Part shown: positions 1 through 8,048 of the stretch, piece after piece
Layout: each line of letters opens with the position of its first letter
Numbering within the stretch: the stretch's first letter is position 1
From: a virus
IMG/VR virus record: IMGVR_UViG_3300033150_000902
Coordinates: 1 to 60,459 of that record
Strand: one strand, 5' to 3'
DNA length: 60,459 nt
The notes under the pieces: model-generated
The model's database searches: none
Told to the model about the DNA's origin: nothing
The model's input: the letters and a program-made list of their open reading frames with translations, nothing else
Translations under genes and position numbers: made by a program

Positions 1-242
1 CAATCTCCAAAGAATACAATGTCTATCCACGAGCCGATCTGATACACATTGTTGATTCCTATCACGTGCTCATCACGGATGACTCCAAAATACCCAGACA
101 ATATGGAAGGATGAGCCTCTTTCTTTAAGACCTGCTCCTGTGTCTCAGCAGGCACTTTAAGTATGTCAAGGATACTTGGCCCCCCTCCTATTATCCAGCA
201 CGCTTGCTGATCCCAAATTCTATCTGGTATCCATAATTTCAT
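1..242 (-). CDS. DUF115/MptE-like protein, partial (runs off the left edge)
   Basis: The reading frame starts at ATG 242-240, overlaps the stop of the upstream gene by the classic ATGA and is cut by the window edge after about 80 codons. It contains a GGGPSI loop and, further on, IGINNVY and VFFGD. The complete gene at 6957-7616 has the equivalent GGGPSL, IAINNAY and VWFGD, so the two are paralogues. The fold resembles the DUF115/MptE-like and sialyltransferase-like nucleotide-binding proteins found in glycan clusters. The biochemical role is inferred only; the paralogy is seen directly. Confidence 0.75.
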   Translation of the reverse strand, partial: MKLWIPDRIWDQQACWIIGGGPSILDILKVPAETQEQVLKKEAHPSILSGYFGVIRDEHVIGINNVYQIGSWIDIVFFGD

Positions 243-607
243 AAGTTCATATCCACCGCCTTAAAAGTGGCGCGTTTTCCTCCGATAGATTTTAACCTGC
301 CCGTAGTGTCCAGTAGTAGGGCTTGCTGTCCGTACGGCGTAAATTCTAAACCTTTTCCCGATGTGCCGTGATAAGTGATGCTCGCGTCCCCTACTTTTTC
401 GGACTTTGGCCTTTGATCTCTTATAGCCACGAAATGTGCCGCCACCCATTTTTCAATCGAAGCAAGCAACTCATCGCTAACACCAGTTTCATCTTCAAAC
501 AATTCATCTATCAAGTTGCTGGCGTCATTGATAAATGCTTCTACTACGGAATCAGACAAATCCGTGTCCAGAATATCTTTGACTTCCAACGCCGTAACTC
601 TGGCCAT
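239..607 (-). CDS. Head-tail connector/adaptor-like protein
   Basis: This 122-residue protein has an N-terminal helical half (MARVTALEVKDIL...) with acidic helices and a C-terminal part ending in a glycine/lysine segment. Length, the helical N-terminus and a location after the capsid gene fit the gp6/gp15-type head-tail adaptors that sit under the portal. The start overlaps the upstream stop as TAATG, so it is translationally coupled. The family assignment rests on general resemblance and position, not on a diagnostic motif. Confidence 0.5.
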   Translation of the reverse strand: MARVTALEVKDILDTDLSDSVVEAFINDASNLIDELFEDETGVSDELLASIEKWVAAHFVAIRDQRPKSEKVGDASITYHGTSGKGLEFTPYGQQALLLDTTGRLKSIGGKRATFKAVDMNL

Positions 608-921
608 TATTTGACACCTCCCCCATTGATTATCTTTTGCTTGATATCCAAAGGAAGATCGCTGAATATGATAAACCTTTCAAACATAGCAGAAAGCCGT
701 GCGACCTCTTTACGGGTCTCTTCCGTTTCATTATCCGTGCGATCAAATCGTTCCTTGCACACTTCTGTTTGCCTTTCAAACATGGATTGAGATAAATACC
801 TGTCACTGATATCCCTTATGTTCCTTTTGAATAAAAACTCCTTGCCCATCGCCGTGAAAAATGCGGAAGCACTTACAATAAGCCCGCCCAACAATACTGA
901 TTCAAGACCTGTCAACTGCAT
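607..921 (-). CDS. Small membrane protein with coiled coil
   Basis: This 104-residue protein has one N-terminal hydrophobic segment (about residues 7-25, ESVLLGGLIVSASAFFTAM) followed by a charged helical region likely to form a coiled coil. Phages often place such single-span proteins near lysis or tail genes, but nothing here identifies a holin or spanin. The gene overlaps the cupin gene upstream by 10 bases and the adaptor gene downstream by one base. Confidence 0.6.
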   Translation of the reverse strand: MQLTGLESVLLGGLIVSASAFFTAMGKEFLFKRNIRDISDRYLSQSMFERQTEVCKERFDRTDNETEETRKEVARLSAMFERFIIFSDLPLDIKQKIINGGGVK

Positions 922-1277
922 ATCAGCTTGCCTCCTTTTGTCTCTCGTTCTATGTCGTTTTCTGAATACTCAACATACATCTCCTCAATTACGCCAGAAT
1001 GCTCGTAAACCCGAAACTCATGCCATTGCCGGGGGGCTACAGTAAGAAATTGACCTTCAGTAAGGATTGTCTCTTTTCTGCACCCATCAATTCCTTCAAT
1101 TAAAATGCCTATTTTACCCCACACTACAAAGAACAAGTTGTATTTCTCTTGATGACAATGCCAACTACATCTGTAACCCTCATCCAACTTCAAGAACGAT
1201 GTAGCATGTGTACTGTCTTTTCTAATTAGCCAACGCTGTCCCCATACTTTGCTTTCCCGTTCCATAATTCCTCTCAT
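912..1277 (-). CDS. Cupin-domain protein (sugar isomerase/epimerase-like)
   Basis: At 121 residues this is a single-domain cupin. Cupin motif 1 appears as WHCHQEK (two metal-binding His and a Glu) and motif 2 as PRQWHEF near residues 82-88, with a conserved GKIGILIEG strand between. The size matches the C-terminal domain of type II mannose-6-phosphate isomerases and small sugar-modifying cupins. It lies in a run of glycosyltransferases, so a role in nucleotide-sugar or glycan processing is likely. An alternative start 12 bases in (ATG at 1265, preceded by AGAGGA) is equally possible. Confidence 0.7.
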   Translation of the reverse strand: MRGIMERESKVWGQRWLIRKDSTHATSFLKLDEGYRCSWHCHQEKYNLFFVVWGKIGILIEGIDGCRKETILTEGQFLTVAPRQWHEFRVYEHSGVIEEMYVEYSENDIERETKGGKLICS

Positions 1278-1944
1278 ACAATTCCTTGTTGCGTCGCAAG
1301 GCCTGTCTATGCCCGGCAGGTCTTATTCTCCGATGCCATTGATGTTCAACTACCAAATCATCCCGTACTATAAAGGGGATTCCACTTCTTGCCACACGAT
1401 CACGGAATGCGTCATCATCATAGCCGTAACCGTCTTTGAAACGCTCATCAAACCCGCCTATTTTCCAAAAATTCTCTTGACTAATAGCGGAACAAAAATG
1501 ATAACAAGCGTTTCGGTGTTCCGAATGTTGATACCATCTATAGAATGTCCCATCTTCATTCAATGCCCGGCAAGCACATATTACATAACAATCTTTACCG
1601 TAGCTAAACTCCTCATCCAAACCAGACAATATGTCTACCGTATGTTTACATTCTGGATTGGACAAAACTAAGAATTCACCCTGCGCTTGTTTGGCTCCTA
1701 AATTAAACAACACTGAAGGATTGAAACTATCTTCAAAGCCCTCGACTATCCTTACAGGCATACCACTCTCCTCTACGACTTCTTTCAACTGCCTGTGAAG
1801 CTCTGCATTCTTTACATTTTTAAAATCTTCCACTACAACGACTTCCCAATCTTCCCTGTTTGAATAAAACCGTTCAAAAGACCGTAACGTAACCTCCAAC
1901 AGAAATGACCGATCATAATAAGGCAGCAGAAAACTGTACCTCAT
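1222..1944 (-). CDS. Family 2-like glycosyltransferase
   Basis: This 240-residue protein begins MRYSFLLPYYDR, the first beta strand of a GT-A fold, followed by VVVVEDF. A middle region has LVLSNPEC where a DxD-type nucleotide-sugar site usually lies. It ends with the GGFDERFKDGYGYDDDAFRDR block typical of GT2/galactosyltransferase C-termini. It should transfer a sugar from a nucleotide donor in the cytoplasm; acceptor and sugar are unknown. Its 3' end overlaps the cupin gene by more than 40 bases. Confidence 0.8.
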   Translation of the reverse strand: MRYSFLLPYYDRSFLLEVTLRSFERFYSNREDWEVVVVEDFKNVKNAELHRQLKEVVEESGMPVRIVEGFEDSFNPSVLFNLGAKQAQGEFLVLSNPECKHTVDILSGLDEEFSYGKDCYVICACRALNEDGTFYRWYQHSEHRNACYHFCSAISQENFWKIGGFDERFKDGYGYDDDAFRDRVARSGIPFIVRDDLVVEHQWHRRIRPAGHRQALRRNKELYERNYGTGKQSMGTALAN

Positions 1945-1949
1945 TTATA

Positions 1950-2387
1950 CTACGTGCCTTTCGTATCCGGTGTTTTCTTTTCGGGTATCACCTGTACGTA
2001 TCCTCTTTCAGTGTCCTGTTTTACAAGGGAGAATATGTACTGCACCCCATCTTTATAATATGAGTACCCTATCAATACTACCGTGTTTGGAATTGGCGGG
2101 TTCCACTGCATTCCGGGAACAATACCGGCCTCAACCCATTTTATGTCCGCGTCAGGATCGGGATTGGCAAGAATCAAATGATAATGAGGCTCTCCGTTCG
2201 GGCACGGAAAAAATTTCACCGGTTTCCAATGTTTGAATTGATTGGGATCAAGCTCCCCTTCATGCGGGCCTATCACTGTAATATTCAATGGAGCCGTTTC
2301 CTCTTCCCCCATCACTGCTATTGGTATGCTGATAACCATAATCATTAATGCTACCAATGATAAAATTAAACATACATTTCGTCTCAT
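1950..2387 (-). CDS. Secreted or membrane-anchored protein of unknown function
   Basis: This 145-residue protein opens with a charged MRR and a long hydrophobic core (residues 5-25, ending near AVMG-EEE) that looks like a signal peptide or membrane anchor. The remainder is a proline-rich domain with a PHYHLILANP motif and no recognised catalytic signature. It sits inside the glycan-modification cluster with a normal ribosome site (GGAGGTG). Export across the host membrane is the only safe inference. Confidence 0.65.
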   Translation of the reverse strand: MRRNVCLILSLVALMIMVISIPIAVMGEEETAPLNITVIGPHEGELDPNQFKHWKPVKFFPCPNGEPHYHLILANPDPDADIKWVEAGIVPGMQWNPPIPNTVVLIGYSYYKDGVQYIFSLVKQDTERGYVQVIPEKKTPDTKGT

Positions 2388-2405
2388 AGCCTTGCACCTC
2401 CTTTA

Positions 2406-2969
2406 TTATTGCGCATACCCGAATACCTCAAAGTCCTTCTCACAGTATTCCAATACCAACCGTTTCTGAGAATCACTAAGATAATCATAAGCAGAAACTT
2501 GAGGCTTTGTCACGGTCCTATTCCGATGAGGGAAAGGAGGCACTTTTTTGCCCACAAATGGAAACCTACTCAAACCCTGCGGCACTTCTTCAAGTTTCAC
2601 CCAATCATCTATCCGAGCACGTTCGATCCACATAAACTGAGGTTGATAAAACTCAGGAATCTTTAACCGGCCATCCATCGCCTCAGGTGCCCATTCTCTC
2701 CTTTCTATGATGAATTCCATAAACTGTTCAAAAGAAACGTTCTCACCTCCCCGCTCTTTCCCGAACCACCACCAAGTTAACATACGTTCATAAGGATTAC
2801 GAACTAAACAATAACGTGGATAATGCTCGAACTTCTCTGGTACTCTCCAGGCGTGCTTTGATTGTATTTTACGGGCTTCAAAATACCGACGACACCAAAC
2901 CCCGAAACTTGTGGAGCCTGTATGCGGTATTTGGATGCCTACAAATCTATGTTGCTGACTGACCACCAT
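2406..2969 (-). CDS. Sulfotransferase family 2-like protein
   Basis: At 187 residues this looks like a PAPS-dependent carbohydrate sulfotransferase. IPHTGSTSF (residues 14-22) corresponds to the 5'-phosphosulfate binding loop PKTGSTS, with the usual Lys replaced by His. CLVRNPYERMLTWWW (54-68) is the 3'-phosphate binding strand and helix with Arg57 and Arg62. The C-terminus EKDFEVFGY matches the family's DFELFGY ending. It would sulfate a sugar or other hydroxyl acceptor. It overlaps the methyltransferase gene upstream by 23 bases. The Lys to His change makes activity uncertain. Confidence 0.72.
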   Translation of the reverse strand: MVVSQQHRFVGIQIPHTGSTSFGVWCRRYFEARKIQSKHAWRVPEKFEHYPRYCLVRNPYERMLTWWWFGKERGGENVSFEQFMEFIIERREWAPEAMDGRLKIPEFYQPQFMWIERARIDDWVKLEEVPQGLSRFPFVGKKVPPFPHRNRTVTKPQVSAYDYLSDSQKRLVLEYCEKDFEVFGYAQ

Positions 2970-3507
2970 TTGATTTATCCTTATATCTATAAGTTCCTAT
3001 AGTCACCAGGCCGTTCGGATTTGTGCCCTCATGAAGAAGTTGAAACCCAAAATTCGTTAACTCCGAATGGCTCCAAAAGCTAACATGCGTTTCATAAGGA
3101 TTCCCGTAAACCGAACCGTCCTGTTCCCGTTCGCCTGCAATGGGAATGATTAAAAAACATTCAGATTTATTCGCTTTAATCTCATTTAGCAACACCCAAC
3201 CGTTCTCTTTTGTTAGATGCTCAAGGACATCCCCCAAAATGATTACATCCCAATACTGGAGCAAATTCCATTTAAGCATACTCATGATATCGGCGACAAA
3301 CAAACGATCGTACCTCTCCATGAGATCGTACTTCTTAACATACTCCGGCCAAATCTCCACTCCGTCTAATTGCTGTACTTTATCGAATAACAAATCTGAC
3401 CACTTGCCGTCTCCGCAACCCACATCCAAAACCCGTCGGTTCGGGTCTTGCAAAATCAATTGCACCACCATATCCTCCGCTACTTTGGGTTGCTGAGACC
3501 TTGGCAT
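2947..3507 (-). CDS. Class I SAM-dependent methyltransferase
   Basis: This 186-residue protein carries motif I VLDVGCGDG (about residues 25-33), an acidic end of strand 2 (GVEIW), and DVIILGDVLEHL as the motif IV/post-IV region. These are the standard features of a small Rossmann-fold methyltransferase. The DVLEHL form is common in sugar and lipid methyltransferases. Position between glycosyltransferases suggests it methylates a glycan, but the substrate cannot be read from the sequence. Confidence 0.85.
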   Translation of the reverse strand: MPRSQQPKVAEDMVVQLILQDPNRRVLDVGCGDGKWSDLLFDKVQQLDGVEIWPEYVKKYDLMERYDRLFVADIMSMLKWNLLQYWDVIILGDVLEHLTKENGWVLLNEIKANKSECFLIIPIAGEREQDGSVYGNPYETHVSFWSHSELTNFGFQLLHEGTNPNGLVTIGTYRYKDKSNGGQSAT

Positions 3508-3508
3508 T

Positions 3509-3787
3509 TTATAACTCGTATGTCCTTACGTCAGGCGCATGATCAAAACCACCACGCTGTATGGCTTCCGCTAACCTGCGATTGATTTCGTCTCTAAGCC
3601 GGACTCTTTGTTCCCCTGCCTTGCGGGCCTTATATTCCAATTCGGATATCCGATTAGCATTTGGTTTGTATTTTCTCCGTTCAGCCAGTATTGCTTCGTT
3701 CGCATGATGACATTTTATATTCTCGATAGACAACTTATCTATTAATTCACCAATCGAACAGATATAATCATATACCTCATCCGCCAT
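3509..3787 (-). CDS. Short helical protein found with sugar genes
   Basis: This 92-residue helical protein contains SIGELIDKLSIENIKCHH near the N-terminus, then a charged heptad-like region (ISELEYKARKAGEQRVRL). The IGELIDKLSI phrase resembles short uncharacterised proteins encoded in bacterial surface-glycan clusters. It overlaps the upstream glycosyltransferase gene by 11 bases and precedes the methyltransferase gene. No function can be assigned. Confidence 0.6.
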   Translation of the reverse strand: MADEVYDYICSIGELIDKLSIENIKCHHANEAILAERRKYKPNANRISELEYKARKAGEQRVRLRDEINRRLAEAIQRGGFDHAPDVRTYEL

Positions 3788-4571
3788 GCTTTACCTCTCC
3801 TTCCTCTGGTAAATGTTCCGTCCCTTCGGGACGTCTCACTTTCCTCTCCCCTCCTTCATAATGGTATACAATGCTTCCCATCGCCATGAGAAACTTAGCC
3901 CCATTATCGTGGCAACGCTTTATGAATCGTCGATCTGGAGGAAGTATTCCCTTCCCTACTCCCGTCAATTCCCACGGACCGCATAGCTCCCACCACTTTT
4001 GGTGTATTAAATAAGGCAGTGTGGCAGTACTCATCCATCCACCCCTATCTTCTTCAGTTTCCATTTCACCCAATCTTTGATACTTTGTTACCAATTCATT
4101 GAATCCGACCTCATCAAATTCCCCTGGGCAAGGATATCCTAAGTCAACTCTTATTACATGATCGCCTTTAACACGAGAATGGGTGATGTGCTGACTATTA
4201 ACGATATAAGACTCATCAGTCGCCCACCGTAGTAATTCTCGTAACCAATTAGGCCCATACACCACGTCAATATCTGTATGTACAACCCAAGAATTCAAGG
4301 AGAAGCCCGCCTCAAAAGATTTATTGATTAAAGCACGAAGGTTGGGAACATATCCCACAGACTCGTCAGTGTCATGCCCTACCCAGTAGACGCCAGGTCT
4401 TTCCCTTTCCTTAATCCAGTCAACTACTGCGGCACTTGGATTCCATGTTGCTATTACCAAATCAACATACTCATTCCAATCAACCCCAAGATTCTCCATC
4501 ATTGAAGTTATTGAATAATCCAACATATCAACCGCAGTTGAAACACCACATGTAGCTATGCTAACTCTCAT
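3777..4571 (-). CDS. GT-A fold glycosyltransferase
   Basis: This 264-residue protein begins MRVSIATCG and carries WVVHTDIDVVYG (about residues 94-105), a DxD metal/nucleotide-sugar site. It ends with DRRFIKRCHDNGAKFLMA and an HYEGG segment, a layout shared with GT2-like enzymes. Tight overlap with both neighbours (11 bases each side) puts it in the glycan operon. Donor sugar and acceptor are unknown. Confidence 0.75.
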   Translation of the reverse strand: MRVSIATCGVSTAVDMLDYSITSMMENLGVDWNEYVDLVIATWNPSAAVVDWIKERERPGVYWVGHDTDESVGYVPNLRALINKSFEAGFSLNSWVVHTDIDVVYGPNWLRELLRWATDESYIVNSQHITHSRVKGDHVIRVDLGYPCPGEFDEVGFNELVTKYQRLGEMETEEDRGGWMSTATLPYLIHQKWWELCGPWELTGVGKGILPPDRRFIKRCHDNGAKFLMAMGSIVYHYEGGERKVRRPEGTEHLPEEGEVKHGG

Positions 4572-5319
4572 ACGTCACCTGTATAGCTTTGCTTATAGTA
4601 CACGGTTGTTCTTTAAACGTATTGTGTGTCAACCTATTGTTTGTTCGTTGATTGGCCCCCGCATACCAATGAATACCTACCGTCTTTTTAGGGAGTTGGT
4701 CCACTACATGACGGAAAAGGGCCCGTCGCATCCGAGCCCACGGCCAATTATGAAATGGATAAACAGTTTCAGATGGCAACCATCTATGATTATCGGAAAT
4801 AGACAATGCTTGCAGTAAGGGAGCCCCACAACTTTCATAATTATCAGGAGCGTATCTATTTAAAGCAATCTCATAAACCTCCTTCCAGAAACTACAAGGT
4901 TTGCCTTGCATAAAAGAAACAGGACAGTACCCAAAATCAAATCTAATTAATTGCACTTCTTCTGTTATCTCCGGTACAGGCTTGATATAAACAATGTCCA
5001 TATCCGAAACCGTGCCACCATAATCCGCCAGTAACTTCCAAGCCAACAAATCACTTGTATGCACTTCAGGAGCGTGCATCAAAGCAATATCCGGATACAA
5101 CATATCCAAAGGTACAATCTCCAAATTCGGCAAGTCATTCAGGCGTTCGGTGTAATCAGGCCCAGTGTAATGAGTCATGTCTTGCTTTTCCGTCCAATCA
5201 TGGCCTACTCCCTCTGATCTCACTATCAGGACTACTCTATCATTTAAGGCGCAAGCGGAATGCACAGTCATGTACCTCAAGAAACTCATTGTCTTGTTGC
5301 CCCAGTACAGCCATATCAT
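4561..5319 (-). CDS. Capsular-type glycosyltransferase (DXD, GT32-like)
   Basis: This 252-residue protein contains LAWKLLADYGGTVSDMDIVY (about residues 90-109), the signature of the glycosyltransferase DXD sugar-binding region seen in GT32 and capsule/LPS enzymes. Downstream GIHWYAG (about 218-224) is the usual conserved His-containing block. It should transfer a hexose or aminosugar from a nucleotide donor. It abuts the radical SAM gene upstream, with one shared base at 5319. Confidence 0.78.
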   Translation of the reverse strand: MIWLYWGNKTMSFLRYMTVHSACALNDRVVLIVRSEGVGHDWTEKQDMTHYTGPDYTERLNDLPNLEIVPLDMLYPDIALMHAPEVHTSDLLAWKLLADYGGTVSDMDIVYIKPVPEITEEVQLIRFDFGYCPVSFMQGKPCSFWKEVYEIALNRYAPDNYESCGAPLLQALSISDNHRWLPSETVYPFHNWPWARMRRALFRHVVDQLPKKTVGIHWYAGANQRTNNRLTHNTFKEQPCTISKAIQVTYES

Positions 5320-6287
5320 TACACAAACTCCTCGTGATCTATAGAGTCATTCATGATTCTCAAAGCCTGGTTGTAGTCCTCGTAGTAACACTTGACACAC
5401 TGCCTTCCATCAAACCAATCTTGCTCTTTCCAAATACGCTCCACATCTTCAATCCATCCCATCCTCATAGAAGGCACATAATCATACCCGGGCGGGTCCT
5501 GCGCATATTGCACCCCGCAACAGGGATATATGCCTCCGTCCGCTCCCACCACCGGCTTCAACAAACTCACTCTACAATCTTTGACGCCCGCCGTACACTC
5601 AGACCGGTCTTGAAAGATTACTTTTGAAACATCCACTGCTTTATCTTCCAAGTATTTCTTTACATGCTCCATCTTAGCGGATACCCGTTTTGTATCCATT
5701 ATATCTGTTACCAACCTCACGTGGGTGAACCCCCATTGATTGGCAAATTGAATAGTAGTGCTGATCAAGTGATAATTGGGTTCATTACTAAGTACATATG
5801 AAAACGCCCAATCAACTTGCCCAGTATCACAGACCACCTTATAAATGGCTTCCCAAGGCATCTCACGATGATCACCCACCGATATCCGTATCCACGTCAA
5901 TCGATCCATAGTGGAGCCTAATAGTTTTTCAAATTGGGTTCCATTAGTCACCAATCCTACCTTAATTCCCAATGACACAGACTGTCGGATGAGTTCATTG
6001 ATATTAGGGTACAACAATGGTTCCCCTCCGCCAGTAATTGTCATTGCCCTAGCTCCCATGCCAGCACACGTACGAACAAACTTCATCAATCTTTCAAACT
6101 CCATCCGCTCCCATCTATTCCGCATAGCGCACGAGCAGAACGGGCAATCAAGATTGCACACATTGGTAGGATTGATTTGCAAATGGACTGGCGGTATGAA
6201 TCCTCGTTTAATCGCAGCTACAATTTCAGGTCTCAAAAGCAACTTCCAAGGCACATTACCAGCCGCTGTATAAGATATTCTTTTCAT
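5319..6287 (-). CDS. Radical SAM protein with SPASM-like C-terminus
   Basis: CNLDCPFC gives the CxxxCxxC cluster that binds SAM, followed by TITGGGEPLLYP. The C-terminal part has GIYPCCG and QCVKCYYEDY, suggesting auxiliary iron-sulfur ligands as in SPASM proteins. The longer frame to 6353 is rejected. ATG 6287 overlaps the upstream stop as ATGA and follows GGAGGAAGGC, giving 322 residues. In this cluster it may modify a sugar or a peptide; the substrate is unknown. Confidence 0.82.
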   Translation of the reverse strand: MKRISYTAAGNVPWKLLLRPEIVAAIKRGFIPPVHLQINPTNVCNLDCPFCSCAMRNRWERMEFERLMKFVRTCAGMGARAMTITGGGEPLLYPNINELIRQSVSLGIKVGLVTNGTQFEKLLGSTMDRLTWIRISVGDHREMPWEAIYKVVCDTGQVDWAFSYVLSNEPNYHLISTTIQFANQWGFTHVRLVTDIMDTKRVSAKMEHVKKYLEDKAVDVSKVIFQDRSECTAGVKDCRVSLLKPVVGADGGIYPCCGVQYAQDPPGYDYVPSMRMGWIEDVERIWKEQDWFDGRQCVKCYYEDYNQALRIMNDSIDHEEFV

Positions 6288-6967
6288 GCCTTCCTCCATA
6301 ACTCCGCTACAGGTCCCTCTGTTATAGTGTGTAATCGAGGGGTGCCTGACCACGCCAAAACTCTTGCCTTCTTTGGAATACGGGAACCCTTCCCGGTTCT
6401 TTTCTTACCCACTATGTAGTCATCGGGCAGATAGTCTTGTAAACGTGGTACGTCTAAGCCTACGACGGATGCCACAAAGCCTTGATCACCATGTCTCCAT
6501 CTCTCCCGTTTTGCTTTCATGTGTTCGTCTGGTTTCTGACAAAACGTATGATAGATTTTAGCACAAGAAGGAAAATTACCTGCCATTACTCCTGTCGCCA
6601 GATTCAATTCACGCCTATGTTTAAACGCATAGTGCTGATTGAACCCCCGCAAGGTAATGAAAGGGAATTCAAAAGCCAAACGAGCCAACTCATCTATGTT
6701 ACCCAAAATGATGGTATCAAGATCGAAATATAAGCAAGCCTGAAAGGGTAAATCCGGTCTGAATAATTCAATCTTGCTCCACCATCCCGGCCACTTGTGC
6801 TTTAAAGGTATCGTTTCGCAGAAGTTAACAGAAGAAGGATTATCTGTCAGGCATATAAACTCATGATCCAAAGACAGGTTAGCACTTACTCCCTCATAGA
6901 GCTTTCTGACATACTCCTCTGTATAAACTCTACCTGTTTTATAGACACAAACCACATTAAGCTTCAT
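6284..6967 (-). CDS. Family 8-like glycosyltransferase
   Basis: This 227-residue protein has an N-terminal MKLNVVCVYKTG strand, FICLTDNPS, and ACLYFDLDTIILGNIDEL, where DLD is the manganese-binding DxD of GT8 enzymes. RHGDQGFVASV (about residues 157-167) is the second conserved region. It probably adds galactose, glucose or a related sugar from a UDP donor. The 4-base overlap with the radical SAM gene indicates coupled translation. Confidence 0.8.
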   Translation of the reverse strand: MKLNVVCVYKTGRVYTEEYVRKLYEGVSANLSLDHEFICLTDNPSSVNFCETIPLKHKWPGWWSKIELFRPDLPFQACLYFDLDTIILGNIDELARLAFEFPFITLRGFNQHYAFKHRRELNLATGVMAGNFPSCAKIYHTFCQKPDEHMKAKRERWRHGDQGFVASVVGLDVPRLQDYLPDDYIVGKKRTGKGSRIPKKARVLAWSGTPRLHTITEGPVAELWRKA

Positions 6968-7616
6968 TAGCCAAATACTCCTCCAAGGGCATGATCGGAA
7001 AGCAAGATAAAGCCGAACCTGGCGTGCAATTAATTATCTCCAATCCCAACCTATCTGCATCACGAGCAACTGTCTTGAAATGCTTTAGATACAGGTCATA
7101 GGGATTCTTATCTTTCGCCGGATGATCCTTGTGCCAATTTGGTTCCCCATCAACCCGCCTCATATCATACCCTAAAAGCACCGCTCGTTTCGCCCCGAGA
7201 TGATAGGCAAGATTGATTGCGCTTGCTCCGCTGTTCCGATTCCATCCCACCTTATCCGGCTCTTTGCATATACCAGATAGCTTGCCTTTGGCATAATAGA
7301 ATAGCCCTTGAACCTTATCCATTCCATCAGCACACGAGGCAACGAGTCCATGAAACCGCCGCAGATGATCTATATGCCATTCAAGCCATCGGCCATCCCC
7401 GAACCACACGATGTTAACCCAGTCACGAGGCACATACCTACAACGTCTGGGATCATGGGAACCTCCCCCTCGTGTAGGAACAGGGTCTCCGTACGCATTA
7501 TTAATTGCAATAATCCTCCTACCTTTTATTGAGTTAAGGTCTACTTGCTTTAGACTTGGTCCTCCTCCGAGTAGGAACACGGTTTCCTGTTCCCACAGAT
7601 TTGGCGGTAGGATCAT
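6957..7616 (-). CDS. DUF115/MptE-like or sialyltransferase-fold protein
   Basis: This 219-residue protein has an N-terminal VFLLGGGPSLKQVDL loop, RRIIAINNAY, NIVWFGDGRW, then GWNRNSGASAINLAYHLGAKRAVLLGYDM. This order is shared by DUF115/MptE-like proteins and GT42-type sialyltransferases, which bind nucleotide derivatives. Phages often carry it beside tail or glycan genes. The start at 7616 is preceded by GGAG and lies 83 bases inside the upstream gene, an unusually long overlap. A paralogue begins at 242. Confidence 0.65.
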   Translation of the reverse strand: MILPPNLWEQETVFLLGGGPSLKQVDLNSIKGRRIIAINNAYGDPVPTRGGGSHDPRRCRYVPRDWVNIVWFGDGRWLEWHIDHLRRFHGLVASCADGMDKVQGLFYYAKGKLSGICKEPDKVGWNRNSGASAINLAYHLGAKRAVLLGYDMRRVDGEPNWHKDHPAKDKNPYDLYLKHFKTVARDADRLGLEIINCTPGSALSCFPIMPLEEYLANEA

Positions 7617-7983
7617 CTTTCTGATTCTCCTTATCTTCCGGGTTTTGCTCCTCTTCTACAATATTGGTATCCCCAATACTCCTACCACGGACTATATCTT
7701 CTGCCTCTTCTCTGGTTAACAATCTGGTATTGATCGGCTTGCCATCCACGCCAAGGACATTGTACTTTCCGCCTCCACGATGTTGGATGGCAAAAGATAC
7801 AGGCTGTTCCAAAACTAACCTTTCCTGCTCTGGATCATCCTCTCCGTCAAGGCGTTGTAACAAGTCCCTATAACCTCTCACCTCGTATGGACTGGCCTCA
7901 AGCACATCGCCAGGTCGGTAAATGACCATTACCCCGTTCTCCCGGCGATGTACTTTACCAGACTTCACTTTGTATTCAGCCAT
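7534..7983 (-). CDS. Hypothetical virion-operon protein
   Basis: This 149-residue protein begins MAEYKVKSGKVHRRENGVMV, a short beta-rich segment followed by RPGDVLEASPYEV. The C-terminal third is charged and low in complexity (EEEQNPEDKENQKDD, then arginine/lysine rich). Similar small proteins lie directly after capsid genes in many phages, but no function is known to me. Its tail overlaps the MptE-like gene by 83 bases. Confidence 0.6.
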   Translation of the reverse strand: MAEYKVKSGKVHRRENGVMVIYRPGDVLEASPYEVRGYRDLLQRLDGEDDPEQERLVLEQPVSFAIQHRGGGKYNVLGVDGKPINTRLLTREEAEDIVRGRSIGDTNIVEEEQNPEDKENQKDDPTAKSVGTGNRVPTRRRTKSKASRP

Positions 7984-8048
7984 TTCAACAGCTCCTTAGA
8001 TTGACCGTTTGATTAACGATCTATTTGCCTATCATTCCCACCAACAGA

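Noticed and set aside
6288-6353. Longer N-terminus for the radical SAM gene
   Set aside because: ATG 6287 has both an ATGA overlap and GGAGGAAGGC; the extension overlaps the upstream gene by 70 bases.
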